Both the position numbers and the translations under genes were made by a program. A stretch of 38,351 nt of DNA from Betaproteobacteria bacterium (lineage in GTDB: Bacteria; Pseudomonadota; Gammaproteobacteria; Burkholderiales; SG8-39). Of the stretch, positions 1 through 8,241 are shown one piece after another. Position 1 is the stretch's first letter. Each line of letters starts with the position of its first letter. The stretch covers positions 1 to 38,351 of the forward strand of contig SHXF01000045.1 in the NCBI GenBank assembly GCA_009693435.1, given 5' to 3'. Under the pieces are notes generated by a model that saw only the letters and a program-made list of their open reading frames with translations, had not been told where the DNA came from and did no database searches.

Positions 1-189
1 TCGTCATGACTCAAAAGTCGGCGGATAATCTCTATCGAGCCCTGCTTGGACAGGGTGCGTTTGATCTGATTCTGGCTTTCCACCGCACCACGATAAACGC
101 GGCGCGCAAAAATGTCCAGCGGTATTTATGGGCAACGGGCAGGTCTAGCACGTGCCAAATGCACACCCTGTCCAGGCAGGCGCCGCTTG

Positions 190-729
190 TCAGTGCATCA
201 CGTCCGGCCGTTCATCCAGCAATTTCTTCAGCGAATCGCGTGCGCCGGGCAGGTGCGGATTGAGGCGCAGCGCGACGCTGAGCGCAAACAGCGCGTTGTC
301 CCGGTCGCCGCGCGTAAGCAGGATTTCGGCAAAGCCCATGATGGCGCCGTAGTGGCGCGGCTCCAGTTGCAAGGTGCGGTGGATGTAGCGCACGCTGCGG
401 TCGTCCATCTGATGGATGTAGTAAAGGGTGGCGCGCTTGTTCCACGCTTCGGCAAAGTCTGGCCGCGCGTTGACCAGGCCTCGCAGGATCTGGTCGGCAA
501 CGCCCCAGTCCTCCGCTGTCATGGCGCGGGTGGCGCGCTCCAGCTCGAACGCTGCCGGCAGACCGGGGTAGGTCATCCAGAGCCGCCAGATTTCGTCCTC
601 GATCTCGTCGTGCCGCGTAGCGGGCGCGTCTACCAGCCGGCGGAACAACGTGTTGAGTTGTTCCGGCAGACGCGGAGAGGGCCGGCGCTGTTCCAGGGTG
701 GCAATCAGTTTCAGCGTTTCTGCATACAT
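190..729 (-). CDS. TPR-fold protein, function unknown
   Basis: A 179-residue soluble protein with no signal peptide or membrane segment. The middle and C-terminal parts (about residues 70-170) have the alternating small/aromatic helix pattern of tetratricopeptide repeats: an AEAWNKRATLYY-type helix, then LEPRHYGAIMGFAEILLTRG and LRLNPHLPGA-type segments. TPR proteins are usually scaffolds for protein-protein contacts, and no catalytic motif is visible. It reads in the same direction as the SOS operon, about 200 bp downstream of dnaE2, but a palindromic repeat array lies between them, so co-transcription is uncertain. The ATG at 727-729 is the first of the open frame; no clear Shine-Dalgarno precedes it. 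Confidence 0.8.
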   Translation of the reverse strand: MYAETLKLIATLEQRRPSPRLPEQLNTLFRRLVDAPATRHDEIEDEIWRLWMTYPGLPAAFELERATRAMTAEDWGVADQILRGLVNARPDFAEAWNKRATLYYIHQMDDRSVRYIHRTLQLEPRHYGAIMGFAEILLTRGDRDNALFALSVALRLNPHLPGARDSLKKLLDERPDVMH

Positions 730-785
730 GGTGGCTGCACCGGTTCGGTAGTTGCCTCAGGCAGGTCAGTCATCCATTGAGCAGG

Positions 786-952
786 GATCGATGACAATCC
801 CGCAAGCAGGATCAATGACATCCCGCAAGCGGGATCGATGACATTCCGCGAGCGGGATCAATGACATTCCGCAAGCGGGATCGATGACATCCCGCAAGCG
901 GGATCAATGACATCCCGCAAGCGGAATCAATGAAAATCCCGCGAGCGAGCGG
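786..952. repeat. 23-bp palindrome-containing tandem array
   Basis: Six units of 23 bp (the first is 24) run from 786 to 924, followed by a degenerate seventh to about 952. Each intact unit carries the interrupted palindrome ATCCCGC-AA-GCGGGAT or a one-base variant, so each can form a short hairpin. Units alternate strictly between GATCGATGACA and GATCAATGACA starts, giving a 46-bp higher-order period. The last unit contains the dnaE2 stop codon (927-929). The array may act as a transcription terminator or mRNA 3' stabiliser for the SOS operon; that role is inferred. Confidence 0.9.
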
Positions 953-3900
953 TCAAACATCCCAACAACCGGCTATGGTCTTCCAGCCGCTCTGCGACAA
1001 GATGCATCACTTTCCCCTGCCGTTCAAGTACCCCCTGGACACCGAGCAACCTGGATCCGAGCAATTCGCGTCGTTGACGCTCGGTAAGATCGCGCCAGAC
1101 GATGACGTTCACATAACCGGTTTCGTCTTCCAGCGTCACGAATACTACGCCTGACGCAGTGTCCGGGCGCTGTCGTCCGGTAACCAGGCCAGCGGCGCGA
1201 ACACGCCGCCCGCTGGAAACCCGCAGCAGATCATCGGCAGTACTGAAGCGCATCTGCGCCAGTTGCCGGCGCAGCAATGCCAGCGGATGGCGGCCGAGGG
1301 TGAGCCCCAGGCTTGCGTAATCGGCGACTATATCCTCGCCTTCGGACGGCGCGGCCAGGTCGGGCATGGATTCGATGACCGGTGCATCCCTCAGCATATG
1401 CCGTCCCGTTTCAACGCCGGCGGCATCCCAGTAGGCCAGGCGGCGGTGCCCCGAGATCGAACGCAGCGCGCCCGCGGCAGCCAGGCACTGCAGATCGGAT
1501 CGATTCAGCGCGGCGCGATGCGCCAGCTCTGCCACCGAAGCGGGCGCCGGATGAACGCGTGCAGCAACAATCCGCCTGGCGGCACCTTCCGCTAATCCCT
1601 TGACCAGCGACAAGCCCAGCCGGACCGCGGGCTGAGGAAGGTCGCGCCCATGTTGAGGGCACTCGTGCCCATGTTGAGGACACTCGTGCCCGTGTTGAGA
1701 ACGCTCGTGCCCGTGTTGAGGGCACTCGTGCCCATGTTGAGAACGCTCGCGCCCATGTTGATTACGCGAGCGTCCGGGTTCAGGACGCTCGTGTCTGTTT
1801 TCCACCGGCAGCAATTGCTCCGGCTCGAGTGTGGAAGCCCATTGGCTGCACAGCACATCCGCTGGCCGGACTTCCACGCCATGGCGGCGCGCATCCTGCA
1901 GCAGTTGTGCCGGTGCGTAAAACCCCATTGGCTGGCTGTTCAGCAATGCGGCCAGAAAGGCCGCGGGCTCGTAGCGCTTGATCCAGGCTGAGACATAAGC
2001 CAGCAACGCAAAGCTGACCGAGTGCGATTCCGGAAAACCATATTCGCCGAAGCCGAGGATCTGCCGGTAAATGCGTTCTGCGAATTCATCCGGAATGCCG
2101 CGCTCGCGCATGCCTTTTATGAGTTTTTCCTGGAACGGTTCAAGCCCGCCCTTGCGCCGCCAGGCGGCCATGGCGCGGCGCAACTGGTCGGCTTCGCCTG
2201 GTGTGAAGCCGGCAGCGACGACGGCAAGATGCATTACCTGCTCCTGGAAAATCGGCACGCCCAAAGTGCGTTGGAGAACTTTCCTGATTGCATCGTTCGG
2301 ATAGGTAACCGCTTCCTTGCCGCTCTTGCGGCGCAGATACGGATGCACCATGTCGCCCTGGATCGGTCCCGGGCGAACAATGGCGATCTCGATCACCAGG
2401 TCGTAGAACGTTTCAGGTTTGAGGCGCGGCAGCATCGACATCTGCGCCCGCGATTCGATCTGGAACACCCCGACGGTGTCGGCGCGCTGAATCATTTCGT
2501 AGACCGCCGGGTCATCGTCTTGCAGCAGGCTGTCCATGGTGACTGGCGGTTGGGTGCTGCGCAGTTGATTGATCATCGCCAGAGCGCGACGGATGGCAGA
2601 GAGCATGCCCAGCGCGAGCACGTCCACCTTGAGCAAGCCCAGTGCATCGAGATCGTCCTTGTCCCACTGAATGACGCTGCGATCCGGCATCGCCGCATTC
2701 TCTACAGGCACCAGTTGCGCCAGCGGCCCCCGCGAAATGACGAAACCACCGACGTGCTGGGACAGATGGCGCGGAAACCCGAGGAGCGCGTCCGACAGCG
2801 CAATCAGGCGCGCTATCAGCGGCCCGGCGGGATCGAATCCGGCTTCGGCGATGCGCCCGGCCAGCTGGCGCCGGTCATCCCACCAGGCAATCGATTTCGC
2901 GATGCGCTCCACCTGCTGCTGATCCAGCCCGAGCGCCTTGCCCACATCGCGCAACGCGCTCTTTGGCCGATAGGAAATGACGGTGGCGGCAATGGCGGCG
3001 CGCTCCCGGCCGTATTTTCCATAGATGTACTGTATGACTTCTTCGCGACGCTGGTGTTCGAAATCGACGTCGATATCGGGCGGCTCGTTGCGCTCCCTGG
3101 AAATGAATCGCTCGAACAGCAACTGCTGCTTGAGCGGATTGACCTCGGTGATTTCCAGCACGTAGCAGACGGCCGAATTGGCTGCCGAGCCGCGCCCCTG
3201 GCAGAGGATGCCTTCGCGCCTTGCGTACTGGACGATGTCGTGAACGGTCAGGAAGAACGGCTCGTAATGCAGTTCGGCTATCAGGGTCAGTTCGCGTTCC
3301 AGAAGCGCAGCGATGTCGGGCGTTACGCCGCCGGGAAAGCGCTTGCGCGCGCCGGCTTCGGTCAGGCGGCGCAGGTGGGTGGCCGGTGTTTCCCCGTCCG
3401 GCACCAGTTCCTCGGGATATTCGTAGCGCAATTCATCCAGGGAAAAACGGCAGCGCCCGGCGATCCGCAGCGTCTCGGCAAGCAGCACGGGGGGATACAA
3501 CTGTCCCAGCCGCATCCGCAGCCGCAAGTGGCGTTCGGCATTCGCGTGCAGCGCATGGCCGCAGGCCTGCACCGGTTTCCCCAGACGGATCGCGATCAGC
3601 GTGTCCTGCAACGGGCGGCGCGAACGTACGTGCATGTGGACATCGCCTGCCGCAACCAGCGGCAATCCTGCCGCATCGCCCAATTGGCGCAGTGCCGCCA
3701 TGTGCGCGCGGTCGTTCGGCCCGCACAGCAATTCCGCCGCTATCCATGCGCGGCCGGCAAAGCGTTCGGCGAGCGCCCGTGCCTCGGCCAGAGCATTGCC
3801 CGGGCCCGGCAGATGCAGCGCAAGGCAGCCCGGCAGGCCGCTGTCCAGATCGCTCCAGTCAAGCGAATACGAACCCTTTTCCTTTCTTCGCCGGCCAAGC

Positions 3901-4223
3901 GTAATGAGATGACAGAGATTGCCGTAGCCGCCGCGGTCGGCGGCAAGCAGCACCACTTTCGCGCCGTCCTCCAGCCTTACTTCGCTGCCGACGATGAACT
4001 GGATCCGCGGCTCACCGCGCTGCAGCGCTTCTTCGTTGCGTTGTTTGGCCCTGACGTGCGCCCGGACCACGCCGGCAACCGAGCATTCGTCGGTGATGGC
4101 AAGGGCGCGGTAGCCGAGTTGATGGGCGCGGCTGATCAGTTCTTCGGGGTGCGAGGCGCCGCGAAGAAAGGTGAAATTGCTGATGCAGTGCAGTTCTGCA
4201 TAGCCGGGAAGGGCGGGTGACAT
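927..4223 (-). CDS. dnaE2: Error-prone DNA polymerase DnaE2 (ImuC)
   Basis: A 1098-residue C-family DNA polymerase that performs translesion synthesis with ImuA and ImuB after DNA damage. The N-terminal PHP domain (about 5-200) begins with the family hallmark AELHCISNFTFLRGASHPEE. The palm carries PPDIDVDFE (381-389) with the catalytic aspartates D383 and D385, followed by thumb, fingers and a C-terminal OB-fold (about 1000-1070). It is longer than usual because residues about 811-859 are seven tandem heptads resembling QHGHECP, placed between the fingers and the helix-hairpin-helix region (RLGLSLVKGL). The frame is intact through the insertion. The ATG at 4221-4223 matches the family N-terminus. 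It is the last gene of the lexA operon, 54 bp after imuB. Confidence 0.96.
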   Translation of the reverse strand: MSPALPGYAELHCISNFTFLRGASHPEELISRAHQLGYRALAITDECSVAGVVRAHVRAKQRNEEALQRGEPRIQFIVGSEVRLEDGAKVVLLAADRGGYGNLCHLITLGRRRKEKGSYSLDWSDLDSGLPGCLALHLPGPGNALAEARALAERFAGRAWIAAELLCGPNDRAHMAALRQLGDAAGLPLVAAGDVHMHVRSRRPLQDTLIAIRLGKPVQACGHALHANAERHLRLRMRLGQLYPPVLLAETLRIAGRCRFSLDELRYEYPEELVPDGETPATHLRRLTEAGARKRFPGGVTPDIAALLERELTLIAELHYEPFFLTVHDIVQYARREGILCQGRGSAANSAVCYVLEITEVNPLKQQLLFERFISRERNEPPDIDVDFEHQRREEVIQYIYGKYGRERAAIAATVISYRPKSALRDVGKALGLDQQQVERIAKSIAWWDDRRQLAGRIAEAGFDPAGPLIARLIALSDALLGFPRHLSQHVGGFVISRGPLAQLVPVENAAMPDRSVIQWDKDDLDALGLLKVDVLALGMLSAIRRALAMINQLRSTQPPVTMDSLLQDDDPAVYEMIQRADTVGVFQIESRAQMSMLPRLKPETFYDLVIEIAIVRPGPIQGDMVHPYLRRKSGKEAVTYPNDAIRKVLQRTLGVPIFQEQVMHLAVVAAGFTPGEADQLRRAMAAWRRKGGLEPFQEKLIKGMRERGIPDEFAERIYRQILGFGEYGFPESHSVSFALLAYVSAWIKRYEPAAFLAALLNSQPMGFYAPAQLLQDARRHGVEVRPADVLCSQWASTLEPEQLLPVENRHERPEPGRSRNQHGRERSQHGHECPQHGHERSQHGHECPQHGHECPQHGRDLPQPAVRLGLSLVKGLAEGAARRIVAARVHPAPASVAELAHRAALNRSDLQCLAAAGALRSISGHRRLAYWDAAGVETGRHMLRDAPVIESMPDLAAPSEGEDIVADYASLGLTLGRHPLALLRRQLAQMRFSTADDLLRVSSGRRVRAAGLVTGRQRPDTASGVVFVTLEDETGYVNVIVWRDLTERQRRELLGSRLLGVQGVLERQGKVMHLVAERLEDHSRLLGCLTARSRDFH
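1647..1793. repeat. In-frame 21-bp tandem repeat inside dnaE2
   Basis: Seven consecutive 21-bp units starting at 1647, 1668, 1689, 1710, 1731, 1752 and 1773. The first five are nearly identical (CCCATGTTGAG then RRC[AG]CTCGTG) and the last two are degenerate. Because 21 is a multiple of three, the array adds seven heptapeptides to DnaE2 without a frameshift. All units are free of stops in the dnaE2 frame. Confidence 0.92.
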
Positions 4224-4277
4224 CGGTTGGAGAACTGCGGCGACAGCGCTTGAGAGGAGGACGTCCGGGAGAAAGGC

Positions 4278-5783
4278 TCAGGCGAACAGTCCGTGCAGGT
4301 ACCAGCCGCCCTGGCCATGCCGCTCGCGAAAAATCCATACCAGCGATTCGTCCCGGGTGCGGGCGATGAAATAGTCGCGCACCACGTCGTCATCGTCCCA
4401 CCAACCGGACTCAATGCGCTCCGGGCCCGCCAGCAGTTCGAGCGGCCCTTCGTAATGCGGCACCGCGCCGACTTCCCGGATGGGACGCGGCGGGTCAAGC
4501 AGCCAGAACGGGCGCCGGCCAAACTCCGGCAGTGGTTCGGCTGACAGGCGCTTTCCCCGGGCCTGGTGAATAGCCGCGGGAAGTTTCGCGCCGGGTTCGG
4601 CCATGACAGCAACCCGCTCCGGCCGGTGGTCGGCATGGATGCCCACGCCGTGCACGGCGTGGTTGCCGAGTCGGGCGCGCAGTCGTTCGATCAGTTTTTC
4701 CCAGTTGCCGGGCGTGCCCGCCTTGTCGGGAAACAGCCCGAGGTTGCTGCCCGCCAGTGGCAGGATATCGTCGGCCTCGATGGCGATGGATCGCACAGGT
4801 TCACGCAACACCACGCTGCTGAGCCGCTCGCGCAGCAATTGCGCCAGGTGCTCGACGTCGCGCGACGGCGCCACCAACCCGACGGTAATTTCGCTGAGAC
4901 CGGCATCGCGGTGGAAAAGCTTGAGCGAGATGCGCTGCACCCCGCACGAACGCGCCGTGAGATATCCGCCGAGTTGCGCGAGGAGGCGTCGCGCGGCAAA
5001 CAGCAAAGCCTCGGCCTGGGTCACTTCCGCCGGCAATTCGAGTCCAGCGGAAAATTTCGCGGGCGGCATGAAAAACGTGCGCGGATCGGGCAGGCGACCG
5101 AGCGCACGATCGAGGTCATCGAGCACGCCCTGCCCGAAGCGCCGCGCCAAACCCTCGCGCGGCAGCGCCAGCAAATCGCCCATGCTGCTGACGCCGATGG
5201 CGCGCAAAGCATCCAGCACCCGTGTTTCACAACGCAACAGTACGACCGGCAGCGACGGCAAGGCGTGCCGCAACTGCGCCATGTCCTGGAGGATCGCACC
5301 CTCACCGCGCTCGTTCCGCGAAGTGCCCGTGGCAGTGGAAACCGAGCGGGCAAACCAGGCTGCGGCGCGTGGTGTCGGTGCGCCGGCAATTGAAGCCGAA
5401 AATCCCAGCGCGCCCAACCCTTCGCGCAGGGCGGCGAGGATATTTTCAACACTGCCGAACAGCTTCAGGCTGCCGGAAATTTCAAGCAGCACCAGGTCGG
5501 GAAATTCAAGCGCGACACCGGGCGTGAATTGCGCGGCCCAGGCGGCAATGCCGAGCAGCGCTTCGGTTTCCGACGCTGGATCCCGTTGACGGATGCGCAA
5601 CTGCGGCGCCAGTGCGAGGGCCGCCGAATTGCCCAGGCCGGGATGCACGCCACGCGCGGCCGCTTTCCTGTCGCAGGTCAGGATCGAATGGCCATCCGCA
5701 ACCGCGAAAGGCTCAGGCGAGGGTGAGCCCCGCAACAACGCCTCCAGAGGCAGTTGCGGCAGGTGCAGGGATATCCAGAGCAT
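4278..5783 (-). CDS. imuB: ImuB, inactive Y-family polymerase homologue
   Basis: A 501-residue Y-family-like protein that acts as the hub of the ImuA-ImuB-DnaE2 mutasome, bridging DnaE2 to the sliding clamp. The catalytic acidic residues of true Y-family polymerases are replaced: the N-terminus reads LWISLHLPQLPLE in place of the usual DMDAFF motif, and the LDEAY position reads LLEISGSLKLFG. The C-terminus shows the ImuB signature WWDDDDVVRDYFIA and ends GGWYLHGLFA. The open frame extends 88 codons further upstream, but homology starts at MLWISLH, so the ATG at 5781-5783 was chosen. It overlaps imuA by 71 bp, which suggests translational coupling. Confidence 0.93.
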   Translation of the reverse strand: MLWISLHLPQLPLEALLRGSPSPEPFAVADGHSILTCDRKAAARGVHPGLGNSAALALAPQLRIRQRDPASETEALLGIAAWAAQFTPGVALEFPDLVLLEISGSLKLFGSVENILAALREGLGALGFSASIAGAPTPRAAAWFARSVSTATGTSRNERGEGAILQDMAQLRHALPSLPVVLLRCETRVLDALRAIGVSSMGDLLALPREGLARRFGQGVLDDLDRALGRLPDPRTFFMPPAKFSAGLELPAEVTQAEALLFAARRLLAQLGGYLTARSCGVQRISLKLFHRDAGLSEITVGLVAPSRDVEHLAQLLRERLSSVVLREPVRSIAIEADDILPLAGSNLGLFPDKAGTPGNWEKLIERLRARLGNHAVHGVGIHADHRPERVAVMAEPGAKLPAAIHQARGKRLSAEPLPEFGRRPFWLLDPPRPIREVGAVPHYEGPLELLAGPERIESGWWDDDDVVRDYFIARTRDESLVWIFRERHGQGGWYLHGLFA

Positions 5784-6423
5784 GGCGGTGTGGTGGGCAT
5801 TCTGCGTCGGGCGCAAGCAGTACCGGTAGCGATGCCGGTGTGCCGCGACGCTTGAGTATGTGGACGGCCAGACCGCCTGAGGCGGTGGCCAATGTGATCC
5901 GCAAGGCAGCCGGGGACGGTTCTGCTGCCGCACTTGCCGAACGAAACAGCATGGCGAGGGCCTGGCCTGCTTCGGCAGCCAGTTGCAATCGTCGCAACTC
6001 CTGATAGCGGATCGCCCCGGGCCAGGCCAGCACCGCGCCGCAGGCATTCGCTGCCAGCGCCTGCTCGGTTGCCCAAAGCGTCTCCTTGTCCGAACAGGTC
6101 CGGATGATTACCAGCCGCGAGAGTCCGATGCCGGCTGCCAGCAACGCCGGCGGATAAGGCAGATAGGGCGGGGCAATCCAGGCAATGGATAGTCCGCCTG
6201 CCGTCAGCCGGGCCAGCGCCGGACCGAGCAGCCGCAATTCGCCGATACCCTGATGGGCAGGCAGGATTTCAGTCACCGCGCCGGTTGGCCAGCCGCCTCC
6301 CGGCAGTTCGGCATCCAGCGAGGCGAAACCGGTGGCAAGGCTGGGTGTGCGTACCTGACCTAAAGCATTGCCGCGCCAGATACCGGATTGCTGAAGCAAT
6401 GCAGCGAGGGCAGGGGTGGTCAT
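5713..6423 (-). CDS. imuA: ImuA, RecA-like mutasome component
   Basis: A protein of about 236 residues with a RecA/SulA-like fold that works with ImuB and DnaE2 in damage-induced mutagenesis. The segment GFASLDAELPGGGWPTGAVTE (about residues 33-53) matches the ImuA/RecA N-terminal core, but there is no Walker A lysine, as is usual for the family. Two starts are possible: TTG at 6427-6429, with GGA five bases upstream, or ATG at 6421-6423. The ATG was chosen because neither has a strong Shine-Dalgarno. It lies 85 bp after lexA in the same direction with no separate SOS box seen, so it is probably read from the lexA promoter. Confidence 0.88.
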   Translation of the reverse strand: MTTPALAALLQQSGIWRGNALGQVRTPSLATGFASLDAELPGGGWPTGAVTEILPAHQGIGELRLLGPALARLTAGGLSIAWIAPPYLPYPPALLAAGIGLSRLVIIRTCSDKETLWATEQALAANACGAVLAWPGAIRYQELRRLQLAAEAGQALAMLFRSASAAAEPSPAALRITLATASGGLAVHILKRRGTPASLPVLLAPDAECPPHRHALDIPAPAATASGGVVAGLTLA

Positions 6424-6508
6424 ATTCAATGAAATCCGAACAGCGCGGAACCGGAACAGTGCATTGGCAGGCAGGCAGCCGCCGGTGCATCGGGACGGGG
6501 TTCTGCTC

Positions 6509-7111
6509 TCAGAGCGATCGCCCGCCCCGGATCACGCCAACGCCAATGCCTTCGATGGCCAGGGCATCACGGCGCAGATCGAGCACGATCGGCGGAAAAT
6601 CGGGGTTTTCGGCAATCAGTTCGGCAACATGACCGCGGCGGCGCAAGCGCTTCACGGTTACTTCGTCGTGCAGGCGCGCCACCACCACCTGTCCGGAGCG
6701 CGCTTCGGCGCTGCGGTGCACCGCCAGCAGATCGCCGTCCAGGATGCCGATGTCCTTCATGCTCATGCCGCGTACTTTGAGCAGGTAATCGGCGTGCGGG
6801 CTGAACATGGCGGCATCGAAGTTATAGCGGCGTTCGACATTTTCTTCGGCCAGGATCGGTGACCCGGCTGCCACCCGACCTATGAGCGGAATGCCCGGCG
6901 CCTGGGCGAGCCGGATGCCGCGCGAAGCACCGGCCACCAGTTCTATCGCTCCTTTGCGAGCCAGTGCCTTGAGATGATCTTCAGCGGCATTCGGCGAGCG
7001 AAAGCCCATCGCCTGCGCCATCTCCGCGCGGGTGGGCGGGAAGCCCGTAGCCTCGATTACCTCGCGTATGAATTCGAGAATTTCTTTTTGTTTTTCGGTG
7101 AGTTCGTTCAT
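6509..7111 (-). CDS. lexA: LexA SOS repressor
   Basis: A 200-residue transcriptional repressor and self-cleaving serine protease. The N-terminal winged helix (residues 1-65) includes the recognition-helix region [21 protein letters not shown]. The S24 peptidase domain has the Ala82-Gly83 scissile bond (VAAGSP), catalytic Ser117 in RGMSMKD and catalytic Lys154 in VTVKRL. The ATG at 7109-7111 has a strong Shine-Dalgarno AAGGAG at 7118-7123, six bases away. An SOS box sits just upstream, so the gene is autoregulated, and the following imuA, imuB and dnaE2 should be induced with it when RecA filaments trigger cleavage. Confidence 0.97.
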   Translation of the reverse strand: MNELTEKQKEILEFIREVIEATGFPPTRAEMAQAMGFRSPNAAEDHLKALARKGAIELVAGASRGIRLAQAPGIPLIGRVAAGSPILAEENVERRYNFDAAMFSPHADYLLKVRGMSMKDIGILDGDLLAVHRSAEARSGQVVVARLHDEVTVKRLRRRGHVAELIAENPDFPPIVLDLRRDALAIEGIGVGVIRGGRSL

Positions 7112-7136
7112 TGCGTTCTCCTTGGCGTCACAAGGA

Positions 7137-7152
7137 CTGTATTTTTATACAG
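7137..7152. promoter_or_regulatory. SOS box (LexA operator) of the lexA-imuAB-dnaE2 operon
   Basis: CTGTATTTTTATACAG matches the Gram-negative LexA operator CTGT-N8-ACAG exactly, with the favoured AT-rich centre and a flanking TA on the right. It lies 26 bp upstream of the lexA ATG. On the minus strand the box contains TATAAA, so LexA bound here would cover a probable -10 element. Confidence 0.93.
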
Positions 7153-7303
7153 TAATAGCGGAAAAGGCAAGTGCTGTTTGCGGATTGGTTGCATGGTTTC
7201 ACGCCATTGCCCGGGTTGCTTTCATGCCTGCTACCGGCGCGCGTCGCCGTGGTGCTTCTGCAATCTGCCGTTCATCGGCGTCCGGCGGCACGCCGGTTGA
7301 CCG

Positions 7304-7309
7304 TATAAT
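7304..7309 (+). promoter_or_regulatory. Candidate -10 box for the DUF3460 gene
   Basis: A perfect TATAAT lies 33 bp upstream of the ATG at 7342. No good -35 hexamer is seen at 16-18 bp spacing, so this is only a candidate. Confidence 0.35.
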
Positions 7310-7341
7310 CGCGCCATTGCAGTTATGGAGTGGCGACCATC

Positions 7342-7533
7342 ATGGCGAAATATTACGAATCCGATGTCACCCGGATGATCCGCGAGTTGCTCCAGGAGCG
7401 CCCGCACATAGTCGAGGAGCAGCGCAAAGGCCGCGGCATGTGGTGGGACAGGAAACTCGACCAGGATGTCCTGAAGCGCGCCGAAGAGTCGCAACTGAAG
7501 CAGCAGGCTTACGTCTATCAAACCAAGGGCTGA
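7342..7533 (+). CDS. DUF3460 family small protein
   Basis: A 63-residue soluble, highly charged protein of unknown function. The pattern YYESDVTRMIRELL, then an EEQRKGRGMWWD block and a C-terminal QQAYVY, resembles DUF3460, a short family known mainly from betaproteobacteria. The frame opens at a GTG (7330), but the ATG at 7342 starts with the family-like AKYYESD and has GGAG at 7327-7330. It is divergent from lexA. The stop codon lies next to the beginning of the next gene's extended reading frame. Confidence 0.8.
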   Translation: MAKYYESDVTRMIRELLQERPHIVEEQRKGRGMWWDRKLDQDVLKRAEESQLKQQAYVYQTKG

Positions 7534-7612
7534 CTCGCTGCGCCGCGCACTGCCGTTTATTCTGGTCGCTTTTCTCTGCGGCTGCGCGCAGATACTGGCG
7601 CAAGCGCTGCTG

Positions 7613-8227
7613 ATGCCTGCGACGCCGTTGCTTGCCTCGGCGCTGGCGAAGAGCGGAGAGGCCAATCAGTACGGCGAACTCATCGCGGAACTGGAGCGAA
7701 AGCAGGACTGGACAGGTTTGGCTGCATTGGCCGAAACGCGAATCGCCGCAGACCGGAAAAGCAGCGAGTGGTGGGTGATATACGGCTATGCCGAACTGCA
7801 GATGCGCGATTATCCGCGTGCCACGGCGGCGTTTACCCGCTCCACCGAAGTCAGCCCCGAAGACGTCGATGGCTGGAACATGCTCGGTGAAGCGCAGCGG
7901 TTGTCCGGCCAGCCGGGCAGAGCCGTGCAGACGCTGGGCCGGGCACTGGCGATCGATCCGACCAGCCCGATGACACGCTTCCTGCTGGGCGAAGCCAGCC
8001 GCGACGATGGCCGGCTGGAGCGCGCCAAAGCGCACTATCGGGACGCGTTAAGGCTGGATCAGAAGTACGCGCCGGCCCTGTTTGGCCTGGCCACGGTGCT
8101 GATGCGCACCGGGCCTGCGAATGAATACCAGGCCACCCATGACCAGTTGCAGAAGGCCGACCCGGTGCTCGCCGAGCAATTGCGGGGGCTGCAGAAGGCG
8201 CGTGCCGGCGCCAGCCCGAGGCGGTAA
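7613..8227 (+). CDS. TPR protein, probable lipoprotein with uncertain start
   Basis: From the only ATG (7613) the product is 204 residues with three or more TPR motifs (about 55-160, for example SEWWVIYGYAELQMRDYPRA and GWNMLGEAQRLSGQPGRA). However, the same frame is open upstream from 7499 and encodes LRRALPFILVAFLCGCAQ directly before the ATG. That is a basic start, hydrophobic core and Cys, much like a lipoprotein signal peptide. No ATG, GTG or TTG precedes it, but CTG at 7538 has AAGG about nine bases upstream. Translation may therefore begin at a CTG overlapping the end of the DUF3460 gene, giving an outer-membrane TPR lipoprotein. Specific function unknown. Confidence 0.75.
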   Translation: MPATPLLASALAKSGEANQYGELIAELERKQDWTGLAALAETRIAADRKSSEWWVIYGYAELQMRDYPRATAAFTRSTEVSPEDVDGWNMLGEAQRLSGQPGRAVQTLGRALAIDPTSPMTRFLLGEASRDDGRLERAKAHYRDALRLDQKYAPALFGLATVLMRTGPANEYQATHDQLQKADPVLAEQLRGLQKARAGASPRR

Positions 8228-8241
8228 GTCCTGTCCCGGGC

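Noticed and set aside
1..189. Short open frames at the left edge, including a minus-strand frame from a GTG at 81-83 reading ESQNQIKRTLSKQGSIEIIRRLL off the window.
   Set aside because: The residue pattern looks protein-like, but there is no Shine-Dalgarno, no family match and only 27 codons are visible, so it cannot be supported.
786..952. CRISPR array for the 23-bp repeats.
   Set aside because: Units are directly adjacent with no unique spacers and no cas genes nearby.
2022..4220. A 732-codon open frame on the plus strand opposite dnaE2.
   Set aside because: It is the antisense shadow of dnaE2 in high-GC DNA; the translation shows no recognisable domain while dnaE2 motifs are intact.
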